A stretch of 64,000 bases of DNA, from contig NZ_JAFGZD010000019.1 of assembly GCF_017165765.1 (NCBI RefSeq), positions 1 to 64,000 on the forward strand. Reading direction: 5' to 3'. Positions 27,180-35,339 of the stretch are shown here, in pieces. The notes beneath the pieces are model-generated. The model was not told the origin of the DNA. It was given only the letters and a program-made list of their open reading frames with translations, and made no database searches. This stretch comes from Pseudomonas capsici (GTDB taxonomy: Bacteria; Pseudomonadota; Gammaproteobacteria; Pseudomonadales; Pseudomonadaceae). The position numbers and the translations under genes are program-made. Numbering within the stretch: position 1 is the first letter of the stretch; the number at the start of each line of letters is the position of its first letter.

Positions 27180-27224
27180 TTCGCGGATAAATCCGCTCCG
27201 ACAGGAGCGAATTCATTCGCGAAG
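27180..27224. repeat. REP-like palindromic element upstream of the toxin gene
   Basis: CGCGGATAAATCCGC followed by GGAGCGAATTCATTCGCGAA: two small palindromes joined back to back, with outer arms TTCGCG/CGCGAA. The same parts recur in the reverse order at 55076-55120. It sits between the toxin gene and the response-regulator gene. Confidence 0.65.
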
Positions 27225-27233
27225 GGTCAGCAA

Positions 27234-28133
27234 TCAGGCGCCAGGAACGAAGTGCTTCTGGGCGGTGCCGCGAGCGATCAGGCGCGACAGGTAGTCGAGC
27301 TTCTGGGCATCCTGGTCGACGAAACGGAAGGTCACTTGCAGCCATTCGCTGTCAGGCTTCTGCTCGAAGGCGACGACGGCATGCAGGTAGCCGTTCAAGC
27401 GCGCCACTTCATTGCTCTCGCCCTGTTCGAGGTCCAGCACGGCGCTGTCGAGAATCTGCGGCAGTGCGTCGGTACGACGAATCAGCAGCAAGGCTTCTTT
27501 CAGGCTCAGGGTCTTGATGACGCATGGCTGATTACCGTTGGGCAGACGCAACTGGCCTTGACCACGCCCTGCCGGTTCCGGAGCCTTGGCCACCACAGGA
27601 GGTGCCTTGGCGATACCACCTGCTGCCTGGGCAGGGGCAGGCGCGGCATTACGGACCACTTCGGCCTTGCCACCGGTCAATGCGCTCAGGGAATCATTGA
27701 GCGGAGAGTTCATGCGCGCCGGAGCACCGGACATCACCTGATCAAGCTTGCCCACCTTGGCCAGAGCCTTCTTGACCTTGGTCAGCAGCTGTTCGTTGGT
27801 AAACGGCTTGCCGACGAAATCGGTGACGCCAGCCTGGATGGCCTGGACGACGTTTTCCTTGTCGCCACGGCTGGTGACCATGATGAATGGAACGGTCTTG
27901 AGGTAATTGTCTTGCTCACGGCACCAGGCCAACAGCTCCAGGCCCGACATTTCCGGCATTTCCCAGTCGCAGAGAATCAGATCGAAGGTCTCGCGAACCA
28001 GCAACGCCTGGGCCTTGCGGCCGTTGACCGCATCCTCGGTATGGATACCGGGGAAATAATTGCGCAGCCCTTTTTTTACCAAGTCGCGGATGAAAGTCGC
28101 GTCATCCACCACCAATACACTGACTTTACTCAT
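27234..28133 (-). CDS. CheY-like response regulator with proline/alanine linker and C-terminal PilZ-like domain
   Basis: 299 residues. Receiver domain (1-125): VLVVDDATFIRDLVKKGLRN, phospho-acceptor in LILCDWEMPEMSGLELL, and VGKPFTNEQLLTKVKKAL. Then a Pro/Ala-rich linker (~160-200) and a ~95-residue C-terminal domain. Its end (LQVTFRFVDQDAQKLDYLSR) resembles the last strand and helix of PilZ domains, but the RxxxR and D/NxSxxG c-di-GMP motifs are not visible. The ATG at 28133 begins MSKVSVLVVDD. A homologue beside phoU is, to my memory, also found in P. aeruginosa (PA5364). Output unknown. Confidence 0.8.
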   Translation of the reverse strand: MSKVSVLVVDDATFIRDLVKKGLRNYFPGIHTEDAVNGRKAQALLVRETFDLILCDWEMPEMSGLELLAWCREQDNYLKTVPFIMVTSRGDKENVVQAIQAGVTDFVGKPFTNEQLLTKVKKALAKVGKLDQVMSGAPARMNSPLNDSLSALTGGKAEVVRNAAPAPAQAAGGIAKAPPVVAKAPEPAGRGQGQLRLPNGNQPCVIKTLSLKEALLLIRRTDALPQILDSAVLDLEQGESNEVARLNGYLHAVVAFEQKPDSEWLQVTFRFVDQDAQKLDYLSRLIARGTAQKHFVPGA

Positions 28134-28294
28134 CGACGCTCCTGCGGGCGTGTTCACCTTGGAGGTGAATTGCGGTATGCCAACACGCCCTTTGTTTCGG
28201 CAAGCATAGCGTTGGAGGGTAGCCAACTGCCATATTGAATGACTGCGCCCAGCACTGAAGTTCGCGGGCGGTTGTAAATCTTAATCGCCTGAAC

Positions 28295-28326
28295 GAAAAA
28301 CGCCCAGCGCGTGCCGGGCGTTTTTT
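28295..28326. terminator. Bidirectional terminator after phoU
   Basis: AACGCCC (28299-28305) pairs with GGGCGTT (28316-28322). There are A residues before and six T residues after, so it can work in both directions. On the minus strand it ends phoU transcription. Confidence 0.85.
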
Positions 28327-28337
28327 CGCAGGCAATC

Positions 28338-29099
28338 TTAATTATCGTCAGTCTTACCCGGAACATTAGAGGTTTCGCTCAGGATGCCCTGCACTTCTTC
28401 TTTCATGCGCTTGAGACCCATGTGGCGCACGTCCGTGCCGCGCACCAGATAGATCACCAGCTCGGAAATATTGCGGGCGTGGTCACCGATACGCTCCAGC
28501 GAGCGCAGGACCCAGATCACGTTCAGTACACGGGAGATCGAGCGCGGATCTTCCATCATGTAGGTCGCCAGCTCACGCAGCGCGGTCTTGTATTCGCGGT
28601 CGATGATCTTGTCGTACTGGGCAACGGACAACGCCAGCTCGGCGTCGAAACGTGCGAACGAGTCCAGCGCATCGCGAACCATGTTGCGCACCTGGTCGCC
28701 GATATGACGCACTTCCACATAACCGCGTGGCGCTTCGCCTTCTTCGCACAGCTGAATGGCACGACGGGCGATCTTGGTGGCTTCGTCACCGATACGCTCA
28801 AGGTCGATCACCGACTTGGAGATGCTGATGATCAGGCGCAGGTCGGAAGCCGCAGGCTGGCGACGGGCGAGGATGCGCAGGCATTCTTCGTCGATGTTGC
28901 GCTCCATCTGGTTGATCCGGTCGTCGACTTCCCGGACCCGCTGGGCCAGGCCCGAGTCGGCTTCGATCAGGGCCGTGACGGCATCGTTGACCTGCTTCTC
29001 GACCAGGCCACCCATTTCGAGCAAGTGGCTGCGAACTTCTTCGAGCTCGGCGTTGAACTGTTGCGAGATGTGATGTGTATGGCTGTCTTTGTGGATCAT
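28338..29099 (-). CDS. phoU: Phosphate uptake regulator PhoU
   Basis: 253 residues, two tandem three-helix PhoU repeats. The metal-binding signatures are present: NQMERNIDEECLRILARRQP with ERIGDEATKIARRA in repeat 1, and SLERIGDHARNISELVIYL in repeat 2. PhoU links the PstSCAB transporter to PhoR and represses Pho genes when phosphate is sufficient. It is the last gene of pstC-pstA-pstB-phoU. Confidence 0.96.
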   Translation of the reverse strand: MIHKDSHTHHISQQFNAELEEVRSHLLEMGGLVEKQVNDAVTALIEADSGLAQRVREVDDRINQMERNIDEECLRILARRQPAASDLRLIISISKSVIDLERIGDEATKIARRAIQLCEEGEAPRGYVEVRHIGDQVRNMVRDALDSFARFDAELALSVAQYDKIIDREYKTALRELATYMMEDPRSISRVLNVIWVLRSLERIGDHARNISELVIYLVRGTDVRHMGLKRMKEEVQGILSETSNVPGKTDDN

Positions 29100-29169
29100 G
29101 CTGGGTGTCCTTGGAACGTCCGGTTAATTGCGAAAACGCAGCGGTGGTTCAGGGCTGACGGAGCACGTC

Positions 29170-30003
29170 CTAGCCGTAACGACCGGTGATGTAGTCTTCT
29201 GTCTGCTTTTTGGCCGGGTTGGTGAACAATGTATCCGTATCACCGAACTCGACGAGTTTGCCCATGTGCATAAAAGCGGTGTAATCCGAGACCCGTGCCG
29301 CCTGCTGCATGTTGTGGGTAACGATCACAATGGTGTATTTCGATTTCAGTTCGTAGATCAGCTCTTCAACTTTCAGCGTCGAAATCGGATCGAGCGCCGA
29401 ACAGGGTTCGTCGAGGAGCAGGACTTCCGGCTCCACGGCGATAGTGCGGGCAATCACCAGACGCTGCTGCTGACCGCCGGACAGACCAAGCGCCGACTCA
29501 TGCAGCCGGTCCTTGACCTCATCCCACAAGGCCGCACCTTTGAGCGCCCACTCGACAGCCTCATCGAGCACACGCTTCTTGTTGATCCCTTGAAGACGCA
29601 GCCCGTAGACCACGTTTTCGTAGATCGTCTTGGGGAATGGATTTGGCTTCTGGAACACCATGCCGACGCGACGGCGCAGCTCGGCGACTTCCTCGCCCTT
29701 GCTGTAGATGTTGTGGCCATAGAGATTGATGGCGCCTTCCACCCGGCAGCCATCGACCAGATCGTTCATGCGGTTGAAGGTGCGCAGCAGCGTCGACTTA
29801 CCGCAACCGGACGGACCGATGAACGACGTCACCTTCTGTTTGGGAATGTTCAGGCTGACATCGAACAGCGCCTGCTTGTCACCGTAGAACAGGTTCAGGC
29901 CCGGCACTTCGATGGCGACGATTTCATCGGCCAGATGCAAACCTGACTTGTTGCGTCTCAGGGCCGACATATTGACGCCGTGGTTTGAGCCTTCGTGTTG
30001 CAT
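29170..30003 (-). CDS. pstB: Phosphate ABC transporter ATPase PstB
   Basis: 277 residues. Walker A is GPSGCGKST (residues 63-71), the ABC signature is LSGGQQQR, and Walker B is EVLLLDEPCSALDPIS, followed by VIVTHNMQQAARVSD. LNLFYGDKQALFDVSLNIP is typical of PstB. It carries about 20 extra residues before the usual start; a later start is possible. It lies 70 bp after phoU and 67 bp before pstA. Confidence 0.96.
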   Translation of the reverse strand: MQHEGSNHGVNMSALRRNKSGLHLADEIVAIEVPGLNLFYGDKQALFDVSLNIPKQKVTSFIGPSGCGKSTLLRTFNRMNDLVDGCRVEGAINLYGHNIYSKGEEVAELRRRVGMVFQKPNPFPKTIYENVVYGLRLQGINKKRVLDEAVEWALKGAALWDEVKDRLHESALGLSGGQQQRLVIARTIAVEPEVLLLDEPCSALDPISTLKVEELIYELKSKYTIVIVTHNMQQAARVSDYTAFMHMGKLVEFGDTDTLFTNPAKKQTEDYITGRYG

Positions 30004-30037
30004 GGATTGCTCCTGTGCGAACTTTTCGCATCATCGA

Positions 30038-30061
30038 ACCGCCCTGCCTGTGCGGGGCGGT
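30038..30061 (-). other. Hairpin between pstA and pstB
   Basis: ACCGCCC (30038-30044) pairs with GGGCGGT (30055-30061) over a 10-base loop. There is no T-run. It may adjust the relative expression of pstA and pstB in the mRNA. Confidence 0.4.
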
Positions 30062-30070
30062 ACTTTCGGA

Positions 30071-31741
30071 TCAGTTGTCGAGCGCCTTGTACTTCTCGCG
30101 CAAATGGTTACGAATGGCGACCGCCGACAGGTTGAGCAAGGCGATCACCAGCACCAGCAGCAAGGCCGTGGCATATACCAGCGGGCGTGCAGCCTCGACA
30201 TTGGGGCTCTGGAAGCCCACGTCATAAATATGGAAGCCCAGATGCATGATCTTCTGGTCCAGATGCAGATACGGATAGTTGCCATCCAGTGGCAGAGACG
30301 GGGCCAGCTTGACCACTCCCACCAGCATCAGGGGCGCAACCTCGCCTGCAGCACGGGCCACCGCCAGGATCAGGCCGGTCATCATCGCCGGGCTGGCCAT
30401 GGGCAGGACGATTTTCCACAGGGTCTCGGCCTTGGTCGCACCCAGCGCCAGCGAGCCTTCACGCAGGCTCAAGGGAATCCGCGCCAGCCCTTCTTCGGTA
30501 GCCACGATCACCACCGGAACCGCCAGCAGGGCCAGGGTCAGCGACGCCCACAACAGACCGGGCGTGCCGAAAGTCGGCGCGGGCAGTGCTTCGGGGAAGA
30601 ACAGATGGTCCAGAGAGCCGCCCAGCACATAGACGAAGAAACCCAGACCAAACACGCCATAGACGATGGCAGGCACCCCGGCCAGGTTGTTCACGGCAAT
30701 GCGGATCAGCCGCGTGACCGTGCCCTGACGTGCGTACTCACGCAGATAGACCGCCGCCAGCACGCCAAACGGGGTCACGATCACGGCCATGATCAGCGTC
30801 ATCATCACCGTGCCGAAAATGGCCGGAAAAATACCGCCTTCGGTATTGGCTTCCCGTGGGTCTTCGCTCAGGAATTCCCAGAGTTTCTTGAAGTAGAAAC
30901 CGATCTTGGTAAAGAACCCCATGGCATTGGGCTGATAGGCATGCACCACTTTGCCCAGACTGATCTCCACCTCTTTGCCGTTGGCATCTCGGGCGGTCAG
31001 GCTGTCGCGGTCGAAAGCCTGATGCAGACTGCCGAGACGTTCTTCGATCACTTTATAGCGGGCATCCAGCTCAGCCCGCTCGGCAGCCATGTCCGCCTGG
31101 GCCGTCGCGTCGAGTCGACCTTCCAGCTCCAGTTTGCGGGCCTGCAGGCGCAGACGCTCGATACCGTGGTTGATGGCACCGATATCTTTCTTTTCCAGGC
31201 TGTAAAGCTCGTCGGCCAGCTTCTCGACCCGCTTGATACGCTCCTGCAGGCTCGGCCAGGCCGCTTCGCCTTCGGCCACGACAGTGCCGTTTTCCTTGAC
31301 GTTGACCAGATAGCCATAGAAGTTGCCCCACTCGCGACGCTCCAGGGTCATCAGTTCGGCGGGCAGGCTCCTTTCGGTCAGCCATTCACCGACCACCCAG
31401 GTGAAATCGCTGGGGTTCAGATCACGGTTGCCGACCTTGAACAGCTCGCGGGTCATGAATTCGGGGCCGTTGTCCGGCACAGGCAGGCCTGCACCCTTGA
31501 GGCGCGCAAGCGGCACCTGTTCGTGCTCGACCCGCTCGCCGATCAGCACATGCGGTGGCTGACCAGGCACATCGTATTGCGCATACACCAGATCCGCCGG
31601 CCAGAAATGTCCCAGGCCACGCACGGCAATTACCGCCAGCAGCCCGATGGTCATGATCACCGCGATAGAAACAGCGCCCGCACTCAGCCAGACGCCGGGA
31701 GCGCCGCTTTTGAACCAGCTCTTGAGAGAGTCCCGTTTCAC
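30071..31741 (-). CDS. pstA: Phosphate ABC transporter permease PstA (long form)
   Basis: 556 residues, almost twice E. coli PstA. After a first membrane helix (~18-40) there is a large periplasmic insert rich in charged coiled-coil (ERIKRVEKLADELYSLEKKD and following), then the ABC permease core from ~290 (IFPAIFGTVMMTLIMAVIVT; AGVPAIVYGVFGLGFFVYVL; LALGATKAETLWKIVLPMAS). The long form with a DUF3333-type insert is normal in Pseudomonas. Starts 15 bp after pstC. Confidence 0.94.
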   Translation of the reverse strand: MKRDSLKSWFKSGAPGVWLSAGAVSIAVIMTIGLLAVIAVRGLGHFWPADLVYAQYDVPGQPPHVLIGERVEHEQVPLARLKGAGLPVPDNGPEFMTRELFKVGNRDLNPSDFTWVVGEWLTERSLPAELMTLERREWGNFYGYLVNVKENGTVVAEGEAAWPSLQERIKRVEKLADELYSLEKKDIGAINHGIERLRLQARKLELEGRLDATAQADMAAERAELDARYKVIEERLGSLHQAFDRDSLTARDANGKEVEISLGKVVHAYQPNAMGFFTKIGFYFKKLWEFLSEDPREANTEGGIFPAIFGTVMMTLIMAVIVTPFGVLAAVYLREYARQGTVTRLIRIAVNNLAGVPAIVYGVFGLGFFVYVLGGSLDHLFFPEALPAPTFGTPGLLWASLTLALLAVPVVIVATEEGLARIPLSLREGSLALGATKAETLWKIVLPMASPAMMTGLILAVARAAGEVAPLMLVGVVKLAPSLPLDGNYPYLHLDQKIMHLGFHIYDVGFQSPNVEAARPLVYATALLLVLVIALLNLSAVAIRNHLREKYKALDN

Positions 31742-31756
31742 TAAGTTCTGCCTTCC

Positions 31757-34042
31757 TTAAAGCGACGAGTATTTCTTGCGCAGGCGCTGACGAATCAGCT
31801 CTGCCAGGGTGTTCATGACAAAAGTGAACACCAGCAGCACCAGCGCCGCCAGGAACAGCACTCGATAATGACTGCCTCCCACTTCCGACTCCGGCATCTC
31901 CACAGCGACGTTGGCCGCCAGGGTGCGCATGCCCTCGAACAGGTTCATGTCCATGATCGGCGTGTTACCGGTGGCCATCAGCACAATCATGGTTTCACCC
32001 ACGGCACGCCCCATGCCGATCATCAACGCCGAGAAGATGCCGGGGCTGGCGGTCAGGATCACCACACGAGTGAGGGTCTGCCAGGGAGTCGCGCCAAGGG
32101 CCAGCGAACCGAGGGTCAGGCTGCGCGGCACGCTGAACACCGCATCTTCGGCAATCGAATAGATATTGGGGATGACCGCAAAGCCCATGGCGATACCCAC
32201 GACCAGTGCATTGCGCTGATCGTAGGTGATGCCCAGGTCATTGCTGATCCACATGCGCATGTCGCCGCCGAAGAACCAGTTTTCCAGATGCGGGCTCATA
32301 CCCAGGGAGAACCAGCCCACCAGCACCACCACCGGCAGCAGAATCGCGCTTTCCCAGCCATCGGGGACGCGCAGGCGAATCGACTCGGGCAGGCGCGTCC
32401 ACAAAAAGCCCGCCAGCAGGATGCCGATGGGCGTCAACAGCAGCAGGCTGAAGATGCCGGGCAAATGGCCTTCCAGGTAAGGTGCCAGGAACAGGCCGGC
32501 AAAGAAGCCGAGGATCACCGTCGGCATCGCTTCCATCAGCTCGATGACCGGCTTGACCTTGCGGCGCATGCCCGGTGCCATGAAGTAAGCAGTGTAGATC
32601 GCAGCAGCAATGGCCAGCGGTGCGGCCAGGATCATGGCGTAGAACGCGGCTTTCAGTGTGCCGTAGGTCAGCGGTGCAAGGCTCAGCTTGGGCTCGAAAT
32701 CGCTGTTGGATGCCGTGGACTGCCAGACATACTGAGGCGCATCGTAGTTTTCGTACCAGACCTTGCCCCACAGCGAACTCCAGGACACTTCCGGATGCGG
32801 GTTATCCAGCGTCATGGGCAGCAGCAGGCCTGAACTCTCGACCAGAATCTGGTTGGCCCGTGGCGACAGTGCCAGGATGCCCGAGCCTTCAACCACCTGA
32901 TCGACCAGCAAGGTGCGATGTGCCGTGCTGTGGAACACCCCAAGCTTGCCCGAAGCATCCAGAGCGATGAAGCCCTTGCGGCGTTGCTCGGCCCTGATCT
33001 GCACGATCGGCGCGTGGCTCATCTTGAAGTCGCGAACGCGCATGAAGCGCTGTTCGCCATCGGTGTCACGGGCCATGAACCACTGGCTCATGCTGCCCTT
33101 GGAGTTACCGATGATCAGTGAAATGCCGCCCACCAACTGGGCGCTGGCGGTAATTTCCGCGTTGCCGTCTTCCAGCAGCTTGTAACGACCATTGAGGGTG
33201 CGGTCACGCAGGCTGAACACATCGGCCTGGGCACGGCCGTTGATCACATACAACCATTGCTGGCGAGGATCGATATAAATGGCTTTGACGGCGGCGGACA
33301 TCTGCGGCAGATCGATGCGGCTCTGCTCGCGGGTCATCTCGCCCGTCATCATGTTCTCGGTCTGCTCCAGCGCCAGAACGTGCAGCTGGGTTCCGGTAGA
33401 GCCTGCCACCTTGAGGTTGTCGCCACTGGCGCTGACGGTAACGTACTCCACCGGCCGGCCCTGATCGTCCAGCACCAGCGGGGTCTCGCCGTAAGGCCAG
33501 GCAATGCTCGGCGTGATGGTTTTCCTGTTGTCCGGGTAAGTTGTCTGGTAGGCATGCTTGAAGATCAGCACCTGACCATTGGACAGGCCCAGGGCAATCA
33601 GCGGCGCGCCGGGCTGATCCTTGCCGATCGACGCAACGCTCACTCCGGCCGGCAGCGGCAGGCTGATGCGCTGCAGCTCGCTGCCTTCCTTGATATCGAA
33701 GAAGATCACTTCACCCTTGTCGGAAATCCGCATGCCGATCTGGTTCTGTTCTTCGATGGTAATCATCAGCGGCTTGCCGGCGTCCTGCATCCAGGTAGCG
33801 TTCAGCGGCGTCTTGACGCTCAGGCTGGCCCCTTTGAACAGCGGCGCGACAACATAGGCGAGGTAGAAAAAGATCAGCGTGATAGCCGCCAGCACGGCAA
33901 GCCCACCGACGGCGACATACCAGCGGGTCAGGCGGTCCTTGAAGGCACGAACACGGCGTTTGCGCAGCATCTCGGGCGTATTGAAATCAATGCGCGCTGG
34001 AGGTGAACTCTGATTCATTCTCGACTTAGCCAGATCATTCAT
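31757..34042 (-). CDS. pstC: Phosphate ABC transporter permease PstC (long form)
   Basis: 761 residues. One N-terminal helix (~42-70) is followed by a ~390-residue periplasmic region with repeated beta-strand pieces (for example LIALGLSNGQVLIFKH, WLYVINGRAQADVFSLRD), suggestive of a beta-propeller. The permease core begins at ~470 (LKAAFYAMILAAPLAIAAAI) and carries the coupling motif SLALGATPWQTLTRVVILTA. It has its own Pho box just upstream, separated from pstS by a terminator. Confidence 0.93.
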   Translation of the reverse strand: MNDLAKSRMNQSSPPARIDFNTPEMLRKRRVRAFKDRLTRWYVAVGGLAVLAAITLIFFYLAYVVAPLFKGASLSVKTPLNATWMQDAGKPLMITIEEQNQIGMRISDKGEVIFFDIKEGSELQRISLPLPAGVSVASIGKDQPGAPLIALGLSNGQVLIFKHAYQTTYPDNRKTITPSIAWPYGETPLVLDDQGRPVEYVTVSASGDNLKVAGSTGTQLHVLALEQTENMMTGEMTREQSRIDLPQMSAAVKAIYIDPRQQWLYVINGRAQADVFSLRDRTLNGRYKLLEDGNAEITASAQLVGGISLIIGNSKGSMSQWFMARDTDGEQRFMRVRDFKMSHAPIVQIRAEQRRKGFIALDASGKLGVFHSTAHRTLLVDQVVEGSGILALSPRANQILVESSGLLLPMTLDNPHPEVSWSSLWGKVWYENYDAPQYVWQSTASNSDFEPKLSLAPLTYGTLKAAFYAMILAAPLAIAAAIYTAYFMAPGMRRKVKPVIELMEAMPTVILGFFAGLFLAPYLEGHLPGIFSLLLLTPIGILLAGFLWTRLPESIRLRVPDGWESAILLPVVVLVGWFSLGMSPHLENWFFGGDMRMWISNDLGITYDQRNALVVGIAMGFAVIPNIYSIAEDAVFSVPRSLTLGSLALGATPWQTLTRVVILTASPGIFSALMIGMGRAVGETMIVLMATGNTPIMDMNLFEGMRTLAANVAVEMPESEVGGSHYRVLFLAALVLLVFTFVMNTLAELIRQRLRKKYSSL

Positions 34043-34066
34043 GCGCGCACACCGTAACGGCCTTGT

Positions 34067-34095
34067 ATGACAAAAACATTACAGTAAGGTGACGC
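34067..34095 (-). promoter_or_regulatory. Pho box upstream of pstC
   Basis: On the minus strand GCGTCAC, CTGTAAT and TTGTCAT follow each other at exactly 11-bp steps (34095-34089, 34084-34078, 34073-34067). This is the PhoB 7-4-7 direct-repeat pattern with three half-sites, about 25 bp before the pstC ATG. It implies a separate phosphate-controlled promoter for pstCAB-phoU. Confidence 0.75.
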
Positions 34096-34132
34096 AAAAA
34101 AGCCCGCCACCCAGGAAAGCCGGCAGCGGACT
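34096..34132 (-). terminator. Terminator between pstS and pstC
   Basis: On the minus strand AGTCCGC (34132-34126) pairs with GCGGGCT (34107-34101), with further imperfect pairing inside, followed by six T residues. It lies 48 bases after the pstS stop and touches the pstC Pho box. Confidence 0.75.
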
Positions 34133-34180
34133 GTTCAATTGATTGCGAGGCCAATCCTTCAGCCTCCCCTCATGCTGCTG

Positions 34181-35179
34181 TTATTTCGAGGCGACACCCG
34201 AGGTACCTTGCAGGCCCAGATCGGCCAATGCCTTTTCCACTACACGGGACGGCAACGGAATGTAACCGTCCTTCATCACCACTTCCTGGCCCTGCCTGGA
34301 CAGCACCAGCTTCAGAAATTCGGCTTCCAGTGGTGCCAGAGGCTTGTTCGGCGCCTTGTTCACATAAACGTAGAGGAAGCGCGACAACGGGTAAGTGCCG
34401 TTCAAGGCGTTGGCTTCATTGTCCTCGACGAACTCCGTGCCTTCTTTCTTGGCCAGCGGTACAGTCTTGACGCTGGAAGTCTTGTAGCCGATACCCGAAT
34501 AACCAATGCCGTTCAGCGAACTGCTGATGGAACTGACCACCGAAGCCGAACCCGGCTGCTCGTTGACGTTGGCCTTGAAGTCGCCTTTGCACAGCGCCTC
34601 TTCCTTGAAGTAGCCATACGTGCCGGACACCGAGTTGCGACCAAACAACTGGATCGGCTTGCTCGCCAGGTCACCGGTCACGCCGACATCGCCCCAGGTT
34701 TTGGCATCGGCCTTGGCACCGCACAGGCGGGTTACGGAAAAGATCGCGTCCACCTGCTGCATGGTCAGGCCCTTGATCGGGTTGTCCTTGTGTACGAACA
34801 CGGCCAGGGCATCCACGGCGACCGGAATGGCCGTCGGCTTGTAACCGTGCTTCAACTCAAATGCCGACAGTTCGCCATCCTTCATCTTGCGGCTCATCGG
34901 CCCGAGGTTGGCAGTGCCCTCCGTCAGGGCTGGCGGTGCAGTGGAGGAACCGGCGGCCTGAATCTGAATGTTCACGCTCGGGTATTCTTTCTTGTAGGCC
35001 TCGGCCCACAGAGTCATCAGGTTTGCCAGGGTATCGGAACCCACACTGGAGAGGTTTCCGGAGACACCCGTGGTTTTTGCGTAAGGCTTGATCGCAGGGT
35101 CAACGGCAGCGAAGGAATTGGCTGCCGCAACTCCAGCGGCAACGAATGTCAATGCGGTCATCCAGCTCTTGAGGGTCAT
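34181..35179 (-). CDS. pstS: Periplasmic phosphate-binding protein PstS
   Basis: 332 residues. Signal peptide MTLKSWMTALTFVAAGVAAA with cleavage after NSFA, then a PBP-like domain: VSGNLSSVGSDTLANLMTLW, AAGSSTAPPALTEGTANLGP and LFGRNSVSGTYGYFKEEALC. It binds phosphate and delivers it to PstC-PstA. The ATG at 35179 begins the signal peptide; the frame extends 29 codons upstream, across the Pho boxes. It is separated from pstC by its own terminator and Pho box. Confidence 0.94.
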   Translation of the reverse strand: MTLKSWMTALTFVAAGVAAANSFAAVDPAIKPYAKTTGVSGNLSSVGSDTLANLMTLWAEAYKKEYPSVNIQIQAAGSSTAPPALTEGTANLGPMSRKMKDGELSAFELKHGYKPTAIPVAVDALAVFVHKDNPIKGLTMQQVDAIFSVTRLCGAKADAKTWGDVGVTGDLASKPIQLFGRNSVSGTYGYFKEEALCKGDFKANVNEQPGSASVVSSISSSLNGIGYSGIGYKTSSVKTVPLAKKEGTEFVEDNEANALNGTYPLSRFLYVYVNKAPNKPLAPLEAEFLKLVLSRQGQEVVMKDGYIPLPSRVVEKALADLGLQGTSGVASK

Positions 35180-35237
35180 GCCTTGCGCTCCTGCAGGGTA
35201 TGTAGAGGTTCTGCGACCTGCCATCGTGGAGGGTCGT

Positions 35238-35277
35238 ATGAATACTCTATGAATTGATTGTGACAATAAGATGAAAA
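35238..35277 (-). promoter_or_regulatory. Four-half-site Pho box upstream of pstS
   Basis: On the minus strand TTTTCAT, TTGTCAC, AATTCAT and TATTCAT occur at exact 11-bp intervals (35277-35271, 35266-35260, 35255-35249, 35244-35238). This is two tandem PhoB dimer sites in series. The upstream half-site overlaps the T-run of the MFS-gene terminator. Confidence 0.72.
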
Positions 35278-35304
35278 GGCCGTCCCCCTTTCGGGATGAC
35301 AGCC
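35274..35304 (-). terminator. Terminator after the MFS transporter gene
   Basis: On the minus strand GGCTGTCATCCC pairs with GGGGGACGGCC around GAAA and is followed by TTTT. It starts 36 bases past the MFS stop codon. Confidence 0.75.
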
Positions 35305-35339
35305 TTTATCACAAGACAAAATGCTGCAGCGCGAGGCAA

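Noticed and set aside
27020..27233. hrp box (type III secretion promoter) upstream of the toxin gene
   Set aside because: No GGAAC-type half paired with a CCAC-type half at the right distance on the minus strand.
29912..31744. Long plus-strand open frame (610 codons) opposite pstA
   Set aside because: Shadow of pstB and pstA; composition (Gln/His/Arg-rich) is typical of an antisense frame in GC-rich DNA.
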